From positions 1-6,657 of the forward strand of contig DGBF01000026.1 of assembly GCA_002384725.1 (NCBI GenBank): a DNA stretch of 6,657 bases, read 5' to 3'. Below the pieces are notes generated by a model. It was not told the DNA's origin. It searched no databases and saw nothing but the letters and a program-made list of their open reading frames with translations. Position 1 is the first letter of the stretch; every line of letters starts with the position of its first letter. This document shows, piece after piece, positions 1-5,710 of the stretch. This DNA is from Flavobacteriales bacterium UBA4011 (GTDB lineage: Bacteria > Bacteroidota > Bacteroidia > Flavobacteriales_D > Crocinitomicaceae). Made by a program: the position numbers and the translations under genes.

Positions 1-119
1 TTCAGTTTTGTTTCTTTACCCAATGGATCAATTAGGGTGCAATTGTCGATGTTTTCGATTTCTATTTCGGTGATTTCAAACAAACGCTTTTTGGGCAAAA
101 ATGGTTTAAACCGTTTCTG
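1..119 (-). pseudogene. Fragment of a T9SS type A C-terminal sorting domain, cut by the window edge
   Basis: Read on the minus strand, this stretch is open for 39 codons and ends outside the window. Its last part encodes ENIDNCTLIDPLGKETKL, almost identical to NNIDNCTIIDPLGKETKL in the sorting domain of the hydrolase gene at 848-2104. Bases 1-50 match bases 966-1015 at 47 of 50 positions. The reading frame is the same as that of the J-domain gene just upstream, separated only by its TAA stop at 120-122, and no ATG lies between. The part nearest the stop (QKRFKPFLPKKRLF) has no YPNP motif and does not resemble a sorting domain. I infer a truncated or recombined copy of a sorting-domain gene. 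A read-through extension of the J protein is possible but makes little sense, because that protein has no signal peptide. The rest lies left of the window. Confidence 0.6.
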
Positions 120-575
120 TTACGCCATTTCCGGCTCCATCGCTTTTTTCGACTTACGGTACGTAAAAGAGTTATAGATACTTCTTTTTGCGAAACGAAC
201 TTGTTTGTCTGAATTGATTAGTTTTTGGAACAAAGCAGGTGTAACACCGAAATACTCGTACACAGAACCGTCTGTAAATGTAATTTCAAGAAGCAAACCT
301 TTGTGCTTGTAATTTTCAATGCCGCACTCAAGGATTGTTTTGTTGTACTCCTCTAAATTGGCTGCTTTGGTTTCTGGAGCAATACTCACTAAGAAATGGT
401 AGGCATCGATTATGGTTTTGCCCATCTCTTCTGCTTCTTCTTTTTTTGCATCACCATCTTGAAATTTGTCTGGGTGCCATTCTTTTACCAATCCACGGTA
501 GGTTGTTTTCAATTCTTTCAGGTCTAATGCACCTGTTACGTTAAATAACGTTTTGTATTGATTAATTCTTTTCAT
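120..575 (-). CDS. Small J-domain protein with a C-terminal KTSC domain
   Basis: Predicted protein of 151 aa from the ATG at 575. Residues about 6-66 form a J domain with the HPD motif at 34-36 (in WHPDKF), the signature that stimulates the ATPase of Hsp70/DnaK. Residues about 85-142 fit the KTSC domain, a roughly 60-residue module also found at the C-terminus of some lysyl-tRNA synthetases and suspected to bind RNA; its central Y-x-Y motif is at 106-108 (YEYF). There is no Gly/Phe linker, zinc finger or DnaJ C-terminal substrate domain, so this is a type III J protein, and no signal peptide, so it is probably cytoplasmic. A longer reading from a TTG at 638 is open, but that TTG lies within a TAnnTTTG promoter box, so the ATG at 575 is preferred. 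No Shine-Dalgarno is visible, usual for Bacteroidota. The client or RNA target is unknown. Confidence 0.85.
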   Translation of the reverse strand: MKRINQYKTLFNVTGALDLKELKTTYRGLVKEWHPDKFQDGDAKKEEAEEMGKTIIDAYHFLVSIAPETKAANLEEYNKTILECGIENYKHKGLLLEITFTDGSVYEYFGVTPALFQKLINSDKQVRFAKRSIYNSFTYRKSKKAMEPEMA

Positions 576-635
576 ACCGTGTGTTTTTATAGTTGTAAAA
601 GCCTTGTAATAGATGCTTTTGTTTTTTGCAGGGGA

Positions 636-643
636 CAAAAGTA
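636..643 (-). promoter_or_regulatory. Candidate -7 promoter box of the J-domain gene
   Basis: On the minus strand the sequence is TACTTTTG, an exact match to the Bacteroidota -7 consensus TAnnTTTG. It lies 60 bp upstream of the ATG at 575, implying a leader of roughly 55 nt. No TTG at the expected -33 position is visible, which lowers confidence. The box contains the TTG at 638-636 that would otherwise look like a start codon. Confidence 0.5.
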
Positions 644-699
644 CGTGTTTAATCTGATACGGTAATTATTTATATGTTAAATGATATTTGAATCGTCAA

Positions 700-735
700 C
701 GCGCTAGGGATAGAAGCAAACTACCGTGTAGTGCG
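700..735. other. Possible structured element, two competing hairpins
   Basis: CGCGCTA at 700-706 can pair with TAGTGCG at 729-735 (seven pairs, one G-T), enclosing a 22-nt loop. Alternatively ACTAC at 720-724 pairs perfectly with GTAGT at 728-732 around a 3-nt loop. The two stems use the same bases, so they exclude each other. Orientation is unknown. It lies upstream of the mapped J-gene promoter box, so it is not in that gene's leader. Confidence 0.3.
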
Positions 736-847
736 GGTATGAGTAATTGTTGGGATTTGGGTTTTATTTTATAGACAGATATCAAATATCGATAGTGCTT
801 TGGGTAGTTAAAAGACTATTTATACAGTTCGAGCAAGAACGAATGCG

Positions 848-2104
848 TTATTCCTTCGATACTTTTCCCATAAAAACCTTCCCCTCGTTTTCGACTTTCA
901 GCCAATACACACCTGCAGCTATTTTCGATAAATCGATTTGATAGCCATCATTAGATTTGATATAATTCAGTTTTGTTTCTTTACCCAGCGGATCAATTAT
1001 GGTGCAATTGTCGATATTATTGATCTCCAAACTAACAAAATTGATTGTCGGATTAGGATACAAATCTAACAGCGTTGCAGATTTATGCTCCTCAACACCA
1101 GCTCCGGCATAATTTACAAAAGTCCCTGACTTTGTATCTGAAATACCACAGCATTCTACAGTTAAAAGTAAATTATAAACAACGTTTGAAATAGGATAAA
1201 CATGAACAGGATTCGCATCTGTTGAAGTCGTACCATCACCAAAATCCCATAAATAATTGCACGAATTTGTAGATTGGTTTGTAAACATTGCAGTCAAATA
1301 TGAGGATTGCATTGTGAAATCCGCCACTGGATCATATTCCCCAACGTGCCACACATCCAAACTATCAAACACCACCAACTTTGCAGCCTGACGTATCGTC
1401 AAGGCAACGCCTGCAGAAATACCACCATCATCAGCAATTAACATCGGGTCTTTTCTGAAAATGGTCGTATAAAAACTAACGGCAGCGGCGTAAGTCCCTT
1501 CTGGTGAAGGGTGACTGCCATCGCTCGAATAAAGTTGAATACCGCCCAATTGCTCACGAATGTAGCGCCAAAGCGGTCCAACGGGTGAAACGACTCCATT
1601 GTTATCGGTCGCCATTTGATCGTAACGCAGTCGCAACAAACTATCCATTCCTTCATACGTGCACACAGGCGGCCACGAAGCGCAATTGCTCGCATCGCCG
1701 GTTTCACGTCCCCAAGTCATATAAAACATAGTTTCGGTGCACGAATCTGCAGCCGTGATAAGACTGTCCAAAAACTGCGCATAGGGAAAAGATTCAGTTT
1801 GTACTTGTCCGATTGGAAATGAAGGCAACTGACTTTGTTCTTGTAGCACAACGAAATCCCAACCACCTTGTTGAATTTTCGCAAGTGAAGTCGCATTGGT
1901 TGAGTGTTGATTCAGCGTATATCCTCCTGGTGTATTGCTGTCGAAGATTAAAGTATCACCTGCAGAAAGTGCCAAAGTCGCTGTTAATTGTGGTAAATTA
2001 TTGTAATACGTATAACTATTTCCTAAGAAAAGCGCTCTTTTTGTTTCTTGAGCCAAAGCACCCAAAGAAAGTAAAACAAAGGATAAAACAATACTCTTTT
2101 TCAT
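848..2104 (-). CDS. Secreted SGNH-like hydrolase with PKD domain and T9SS sorting tail
   Basis: Predicted 418 aa, probably an exported esterase or carbohydrate-acting hydrolase; substrate unknown. Residues 1-18 are a signal peptide (MKK, hydrophobic core, A-L-A before Gln19). An SGNH-type domain covers about 22-250: GNSYT at 28-32 gives a candidate Ser30 nucleophile, and SDGSHPS at 194-200 gives Asp195 and His198 as the rest of the triad. The usual GxND block is not seen; the position after the second strand reads VVLQEQSQ (86-92), reminiscent of DUF4886-type relatives. A PKD domain follows at about 259-331 with WDFGDGTTS at 286-294. Residues about 345-418 form a T9SS type A sorting domain with YPNP at 349-352, so the mature protein should cross the outer membrane by T9SS and be released or anchored. 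The ATG at 2104 directly precedes the signal peptide. No promoter box is evident in the 65 bp upstream, so it may be co-transcribed with the symporter gene. Confidence 0.85.
   Translation of the reverse strand: MKKSIVLSFVLLSLGALAQETKRALFLGNSYTYYNNLPQLTATLALSAGDTLIFDSNTPGGYTLNQHSTNATSLAKIQQGGWDFVVLQEQSQLPSFPIGQVQTESFPYAQFLDSLITAADSCTETMFYMTWGRETGDASNCASWPPVCTYEGMDSLLRLRYDQMATDNNGVVSPVGPLWRYIREQLGGIQLYSSDGSHPSPEGTYAAAVSFYTTIFRKDPMLIADDGGISAGVALTIRQAAKLVVFDSLDVWHVGEYDPVADFTMQSSYLTAMFTNQSTNSCNYLWDFGDGTTSTDANPVHVYPISNVVYNLLLTVECCGISDTKSGTFVNYAGAGVEEHKSATLLDLYPNPTINFVSLEINNIDNCTIIDPLGKETKLNYIKSNDGYQIDLSKIAAGVYWLKVENEGKVFMGKVSKE
966..1015 (-). repeat. 50-bp direct repeat partner of bases 1-50, within a sorting domain
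   Basis: Identical to bases 1-50 at 47 of 50 positions, in the same orientation, 965 bp apart, flanking the J-domain gene. Two of the three differences are synonymous in the T9SS frame (Pro and Leu codons); the third changes Ile to Leu. Similarity fades quickly beyond base 50 of the left copy. This suggests a recent shared origin or gene conversion. Confidence 0.8.
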
Positions 2105-2132
2105 AATTCAACTCGTTAAAAAAACACCTTCC

Positions 2133-2158
2133 CAATTGTTCATTATCAATTGTTCATT
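2133..2158. repeat. Tandem 12-bp direct repeat, 14-bp period
   Basis: CAATTGTTCATT occurs at 2133-2144 and again at 2147-2158, separated by AT, with a degenerate trailing piece (GTCCATT). Each unit contains the palindrome CAATTG. It occupies the short gap between the symporter and hydrolase genes. It could be a binding site pair, but simple CAATTGTTCATT-like strings are the kind of low-complexity spacer often seen between genes in this phylum, so function is doubtful. Confidence 0.6.
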
Positions 2159-2169
2159 GTCCATTAAAA

Positions 2170-3567
2170 TTAAAGTTTCTCCGACTTCCCAATAATCGCA
2201 GAAACCGTTGCATCGCTCGTTACATTCACAACTGTTCGACACATGTCTAAAATTCTATCCAACGGATAAATAATTACTATCCATAACGGATTTAAGCCCA
2301 CACTTGTTAGTACTATCATCAACATAATTAAACCTGCACTTGGAACAGCTGCGGCTCCAATAGATGCTAAAGTTGTTGTTCCAACGATTCCTAACTGTTG
2401 CACCAAGGTCAAATCCACATCGTGATACTGCGCCAAGAAGATAACGGCAATCGCTTGATAAAGTGACGTTCCATCCATGTTGACTGTTGCTCCAATTGGT
2501 AAAACAAAATCGGTAGCTGCTTTTGGCACTTTGAGATTATGTTCAACACATTCTATAGTTACCGGCAAAGTAGCTGCGCTCGACGAAGTAGAAAAAGCTA
2601 AAAACTGGGCTGGAGCTAATCCTCTGAAGAAATTTTGATAGCCGATTTTCACGCCGAACACCCGCATCATCAGTGGATAGAACCCAAATAAAAGCAGTGC
2701 CAACCCCACTAAAACGAGCAATCCGTATTTACTCAGACTCGTGAAAATATTCCATATTTCTTCAGCTGAATTTGCCATTTGTGCCAAAACACCAGCCATC
2801 AAACAGAATACGAAGAACGGTGCAGCCATCATAACGATATTCACCATTTTGATGAAGACCTCGTTCATGCCATCGCAAAACTTTGAAACCACTTCTGATT
2901 TATTTTTCGGTATAAAAGCAAGACATATTCCGAAGAACAAAGCGAAGAAAATCACTTGTAGCATTTTGGTTCCATCGCTCATGGCCAACATAATATTGTC
3001 TGGCACCATATCGATTAAGGGTTGCAAAGGACCACTTTCTTTCGTTTTCATAGCATCATCTTTCTTCCCAGCTAATTTTTTATAATCGGCTTTTTCAGAA
3101 TCTTTTTGCATTAACCCCTTCACTTCAGCCATTTTTTTAGGACTTGCAGTTGCTATTCTGTTATCGTTGTCTTTGATTTCTACATTGTTGTCATGCGCCC
3201 AAATTTCGTACATCAATCGGGAGTTCAATTTTTGATTAGCATCCGATTGCACGCCAGGTTTGAAGGTATTCACCAAAAGTAGTCCTATCGTAATGGAAGC
3301 AACGGTCGTAACCAGATATAATCCAAGCGTCTTCGCTCCCATCCTACCCAAGTTCGATAAATCCCCCATTGAGATAACCCCTGTGATAATGCTAAACAAG
3401 ACCAAAGGAACCGCAATAAACTTGAGACAATTGATGAAAATCGTTCCAAAAGGAGCTATCCAGTCAGTGGTGATTTTATTCCATCCAAATTGAACAGATA
3501 AAAGTGCCCAAATAATACCGAGAACCATCGCGATGATGATTTTCCAATGCAATGCCAATTTTTTCAT
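2170..3567 (-). CDS. Dicarboxylate/amino acid:cation symporter, glutamate/aspartate type (DAACS family)
   Basis: Predicted 465-aa inner-membrane carrier that takes up acidic amino acids or dicarboxylates with Na+ or H+. The C-terminal transport core is intact: STSSSAATLPVT at 326-337 (HP1 serine-rich tip), NMDGT at 363-367 in helix 7, HP2 around 403-412, and helix 8 DRILDMCRTVVNV at 437-449 followed by Asp452. By spacing, Asp437, Asp441, Arg444, Thr445, Asn448 and Asp452 correspond to GltPh Asp390, Asp394, Arg397, Thr398, Asn401 and Asp405. The retained Arg and the DMxRTxxN pattern favour glutamate/aspartate over the DctA type. An unusually long, charged, Lys-rich segment (about 104-187) lies between helices 3 and 4 and accounts for the extra length over GltPh. 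The ATG at 3567 opens a typical MKK start and first membrane helix. Exact substrate and coupling ion cannot be read from sequence. Confidence 0.9.
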   Translation of the reverse strand: MKKLALHWKIIIAMVLGIIWALLSVQFGWNKITTDWIAPFGTIFINCLKFIAVPLVLFSIITGVISMGDLSNLGRMGAKTLGLYLVTTVASITIGLLLVNTFKPGVQSDANQKLNSRLMYEIWAHDNNVEIKDNDNRIATASPKKMAEVKGLMQKDSEKADYKKLAGKKDDAMKTKESGPLQPLIDMVPDNIMLAMSDGTKMLQVIFFALFFGICLAFIPKNKSEVVSKFCDGMNEVFIKMVNIVMMAAPFFVFCLMAGVLAQMANSAEEIWNIFTSLSKYGLLVLVGLALLLFGFYPLMMRVFGVKIGYQNFFRGLAPAQFLAFSTSSSAATLPVTIECVEHNLKVPKAATDFVLPIGATVNMDGTSLYQAIAVIFLAQYHDVDLTLVQQLGIVGTTTLASIGAAAVPSAGLIMLMIVLTSVGLNPLWIVIIYPLDRILDMCRTVVNVTSDATVSAIIGKSEKL

Positions 3568-3618
3568 GCTCGAATTTAATTATTTGTAATGGAAATGCAC
3601 GTAAATTTCAAAAGAAGT

Positions 3619-3626
3619 CAAATTTA
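3619..3626 (-). promoter_or_regulatory. Candidate -7 promoter box of the symporter gene
   Basis: TAAATTTG on the minus strand matches TAnnTTTG exactly and lies 51 bp upstream of the ATG at 3567. The -33 position would fall inside the GC-rich repeat, where no TTG is present, so either the upstream box is degenerate or the repeat has altered this promoter. Confidence 0.45.
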
Positions 3627-3637
3627 CTTTCCTCATT

Positions 3638-3732
3638 GAGGAGGGACCTAGGGAGGAGAATCGGGTTAAATTGCACGAACAACACATACTTTTTAAAAAG
3701 TAGTTCATTTCACCTTCCTTAGCCCCCTCCTC
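3638..3732. repeat. Imperfect inverted repeat with internal palindrome, possible REP/MITE-like element
   Basis: The arm at 3638-3656 (GAGGAGGGACCTAGGGAGG reaches into it) pairs with 3713-3732 (CCTTCCTTAGCCCCCTCCTC) with one bulged base, one G-T pair and two central mismatches. Inside the 56-nt loop, TACTTTTTAAAAAGTA at 3687-3702 is a perfect 16-bp palindrome. A small CCTCA-T-TGAGG hairpin (3631-3641) overlaps the left arm, and a further hairpin (3738-3761) follows the right arm. Since the flanking genes diverge, a shared terminator is not needed here, so a dispersed repeat is the better guess. No flanking target duplication was identified. Confidence 0.5.
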
Positions 3733-3737
3733 CAAGC

Positions 3738-3761
3738 CTGCCTTGTCAGCAGACAGGGAGG
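3738..3761. repeat. Hairpin following the right arm of the inverted repeat
   Basis: CTGCCTTGTC at 3738-3747 pairs with GACAGGGAGG at 3752-3761 around the 4-nt loop AGCA: seven continuous pairs from the loop (one T-G), a G-A mismatch, then two more pairs. No T-tract follows, so it is not a classical terminator. It is probably part of the same repeat block. Confidence 0.5.
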
Positions 3762-3778
3762 GAAAGCAATATGCATGA

Positions 3779-3815
3779 AATATTTTTCGGAATTTTGATG
3801 GTTTTGAAAAATATT
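3779..3815. repeat. AT-rich 10-bp inverted repeat overlapping the candidate rho promoter
   Basis: AATATTTTTC at 3779-3788 is the exact reverse complement of GAAAAATATT at 3806-3815, with a 17-nt spacer. The spacer includes the putative -33 TTTTG of the rho promoter. It could be an operator for a dimeric regulator or simply AT-rich coincidence. Confidence 0.35.
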
Positions 3816-3826
3816 CCGTAAACTTG
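3795..3826 (+). promoter_or_regulatory. Candidate rho promoter (-33 TTG, -7 TAAACTTG)
   Basis: TTG at 3795-3797 is followed after 21 bp by TAAACTTG at 3819-3826, which matches five of the six fixed positions of TAnnTTTG. Spacing is within the range known for Bacteroidota promoters. It would give rho an AT-rich leader of about 85 nt. Other one-mismatch -7 boxes exist in this AT-rich stretch (3687, 3781, 3861), so the choice is tentative. Confidence 0.35.
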
Positions 3827-3916
3827 TCCCGTCAATGAAACAATTGACACTTCCAAAAATTATTTTTTTCGATTTTTAGAAATTCACACCAATATTAGTT
3901 TACATAATATATTTCT

Positions 3917-5698
3917 ATGGATATTAAAGAGTTAGAGGGCAAAAAGCTCCCTGATTTGCGAGAAATTGCTAAGGCAATGGGCATCAATAAAGTTGAAAGC
4001 TTTAAGAAAGCTGAACTAATTGATGCAATCACAAAAGGTGACAATTCACCTGCAAAAGAAACAAGTTCTTCTGAATCTGGAAGTGACGAGCCACCAACTG
4101 GGAAGCGAAAAAGAACGCGTGTGGTCCCTGAAACTCCTAAAAAAAAGGAAGAAAAACCAGCAGCTAAAGATTTATTCGACCAGACAGATGCGAAAGTAGA
4201 GGAATCGAAACCAGCAGCAGAATCAACTCCAGAAGTGTCAAAAGAAACGGCACCTATTCATCCAAAAACGGAGAAAGGAAATGCTTTGCTGGAGCGAGCT
4301 TTAAAAGCGAAAGAAGCGATTGCCAAAGGAGAGTCGCTTCCGTCAGCTGAAGAAAAATCGAGAAAAGAAGAAAAGGAAAAAAACGATAAATTCAAGGAAA
4401 CGGCAGAGGCTCGAAAAGATCCTAGTCGACCGAATCCAACGGATAGATCGAATAAAAATAACAACAAGAACCGAAATTCGAATCAAAATCCAAACCAGAA
4501 CCAGAATCCAAATAAGAATCGCAATCAAAATCGTGGTAATGGAAACAGAAACACCAGCGAAAGCGACGATGGTTACGATTTAGTTGGAATTGTTACTGCG
4601 GAAGGATCGCTAGAAGTTATCCAAGAAGGATTTGGTTTCTTACGCTCTTCAGATTACAATTATCTGCCATCACCAGATGACGTTTATGTTTCTCAAAGTC
4701 AGATCAAATTGTTTGGTTTGAAAACTGGAGATACAGTTAAAGGAACGATTCGACCTCCTCGAGAAGGAGAAAAATTCTTTCCATTAGTGAAAGTGGAATC
4801 AATTAATGGAAGACCGCCAGCATTTATTCGCGATAGAGTTCCTTTTCAATATTTGACTCCCCTTTTCCCAGACGAAAAATTCAAATTGACAGGTCACGAC
4901 AACGAAAGTATGTCGACTCGAATCATGGATTTGTTTGCGCCAATTGGAAAAGGTCAACGTGGAATGATCGTTGCCCAGCCAAAAACGGGTAAAACGGTTC
5001 TTTTGAAAGACGTTGCGAATGCGATTGCAGCGAATCATCCTGAGACATATTTGATTGTCTTATTGATTGATGAACGTCCTGAGGAGGTAACAGACATGGC
5101 ACGAAGTGTGCGTGGAGAAGTTGTTGCATCAACATTTGATGAACCGGCTGATCGTCACGTAAAAGTGGCAAATATGGTGCTTGAGAAAGCGAAAAGAATG
5201 GTAGAATGTGGACATGACGTTTGTATCCTACTCGATTCAATTACTCGTTTGGCTCGTGCGTACAACACCGTTTCACCAGCTTCTGGAAAAGTACTTTCAG
5301 GTGGTGTAGATGCAAATGCGTTACACAAACCGAAACGTTTCTTTGGAGCAGCGAGAAAAATCGAAAATGGCGGTTCACTTACTATCATTGCAACGGCTTT
5401 GACGGACACAGGATCTAAAATGGACGAAGTTATCTTCGAAGAATTTAAAGGAACAGGTAATATGGAATTGCAGTTGGATCGTAAGATTTCAAACCGTCGT
5501 ATATATCCTGCAATTGATATTCTTTCATCCGGAACGCGTCGTGAAGATTTATTGATGAGCAAGGAAGCTTTGCAAAGAATTTGGTTATTGCGCAAGATGA
5601 TTGCCGACATGAATCCGATTGAAGCCATAGAATTTGTTAAAAATCACATGAACAATACAAGTTCGAACGAGGAGTTTTTAGCTTCGATGAACAGTTAA
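3917..5698 (+). CDS. rho: Transcription termination factor Rho with long disordered insertion
   Basis: Hexameric RNA-dependent ATPase/helicase that ends transcription at Rho-dependent sites. 593 aa versus 419 in E. coli. Domains: Rho N-terminal helical domain at 1-42; a charged Lys/Glu/Pro-rich disordered insertion at about 43-178; an Asn-rich tract at 179-212; the RNA-binding cold-shock-like domain at about 225-296 with GFGFLR at 238-243; and the RecA-type motor at about 300-590. In the motor are Walker A AQPKTGKT (353-360), the catalytic-Glu motif LLIDERPEE (Glu386), Walker B CILLDS (Asp440), Q-loop [19 protein letters not shown] (462-480), R-loop GSKMDE (499-504) and the arginine-finger region NRRIYPAID (526-534). 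All key residues are present, so it should be active. Large insertions here are typical of Bacteroidota Rho, and in Bacteroides thetaiotaomicron the disordered region is reported to drive condensate formation. The ATG at 3917 starts exactly at the N-terminal domain. The next gene follows after 12 bp, suggesting an operon. Confidence 0.97.
   Translation: MDIKELEGKKLPDLREIAKAMGINKVESFKKAELIDAITKGDNSPAKETSSSESGSDEPPTGKRKRTRVVPETPKKKEEKPAAKDLFDQTDAKVEESKPAAESTPEVSKETAPIHPKTEKGNALLERALKAKEAIAKGESLPSAEEKSRKEEKEKNDKFKETAEARKDPSRPNPTDRSNKNNNKNRNSNQNPNQNQNPNKNRNQNRGNGNRNTSESDDGYDLVGIVTAEGSLEVIQEGFGFLRSSDYNYLPSPDDVYVSQSQIKLFGLKTGDTVKGTIRPPREGEKFFPLVKVESINGRPPAFIRDRVPFQYLTPLFPDEKFKLTGHDNESMSTRIMDLFAPIGKGQRGMIVAQPKTGKTVLLKDVANAIAANHPETYLIVLLIDERPEEVTDMARSVRGEVVASTFDEPADRHVKVANMVLEKAKRMVECGHDVCILLDSITRLARAYNTVSPASGKVLSGGVDANALHKPKRFFGAARKIENGGSLTIIATALTDTGSKMDEVIFEEFKGTGNMELQLDRKISNRRIYPAIDILSSGTRREDLLMSKEALQRIWLLRKMIADMNPIEAIEFVKNHMNNTSSNEEFLASMNS
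4451..4531 (+). repeat. Hexanucleotide-period tract encoding alternating Asn-x
   Basis: Codons 179-205 of rho have Asn (AAT or AAC) at every second position, 14 times in a row, with Lys, Arg, Gln, Pro, Ser or Asn between. The alternation shifts phase once, at Arg206-Gly207, and continues as N-G-N-R-N to 212. Asn codons mix AAT and AAC, so the tract is an old or selected repeat rather than a fresh microsatellite. The tract links the charged insertion to the RNA-binding domain. Confidence 0.85.
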
Positions 5699-5710
5699 AA
5701 TTAGCCGGTT

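Larger units (their letters stand above)
576..847. other. Intergenic region between the hydrolase and J-domain genes
   Basis: 272 bp without a supportable gene. It holds the J-gene promoter box at 636-643 and a GC-richer patch at 700-735 able to form two alternative hairpins in otherwise AT-rich DNA. A plus-strand reading of 64 codons at 747-941 runs into the hydrolase gene on the opposite strand and shows no protein-like character. No clear terminator for the hydrolase gene was found; only a weak 5-bp inverted repeat at 778-790 lies past its stop. Confidence 0.6.
3568..3916. other. Divergent intergenic region between symporter and rho
   Basis: 349 bp with no coding potential I can support. 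From left to right it holds a -7 box for the symporter (3619-3626), an imperfect inverted repeat (3638-3656 with 3713-3732), a 16-bp perfect palindrome (3687-3702), a second hairpin (3738-3761), an AT-rich hairpin (3779-3815), a candidate rho promoter (3795-3826) and an AT-rich rho leader. The GC-rich repeat block at about 3631-3765 stands out from the AT-rich flanks and looks like an inserted intergenic repeat. Confidence 0.65.

Noticed and set aside
747..941. Plus-strand 64-codon reading starting in the gap left of the hydrolase gene
   Set aside because: It overlaps the hydrolase's sorting domain on the other strand, its composition is not protein-like, and no promoter or domain supports it.
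3687..3702. The palindrome as a Rho-independent terminator for a neighbouring gene
   Set aside because: It is purely A/T in its centre with a weak stem, and both neighbouring genes are transcribed away from it.
4343..4528. Minus-strand hydrophobic 61-codon reading rich in Ile, Val and Phe
   Set aside because: It is the antisense of the Asn/Lys-rich rho tract: AAT and AAA codons read as ATT and TTT on the other strand, mimicking a membrane peptide.
4451..4531. CRISPR-like or tandem repeat array
   Set aside because: The 6-bp period follows Asn codon alternation in a coding frame; there are no uniform repeats with unique spacers.
4320..4583. Plus-strand 87-codon basic reading inside rho
   Set aside because: It is a frame-shifted shadow of the low-complexity insertion; rho itself is intact through this region.
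5155..5628. Minus-strand 157-codon reading inside rho
   Set aside because: It is antisense to the conserved ATPase core and shows no domain of its own.
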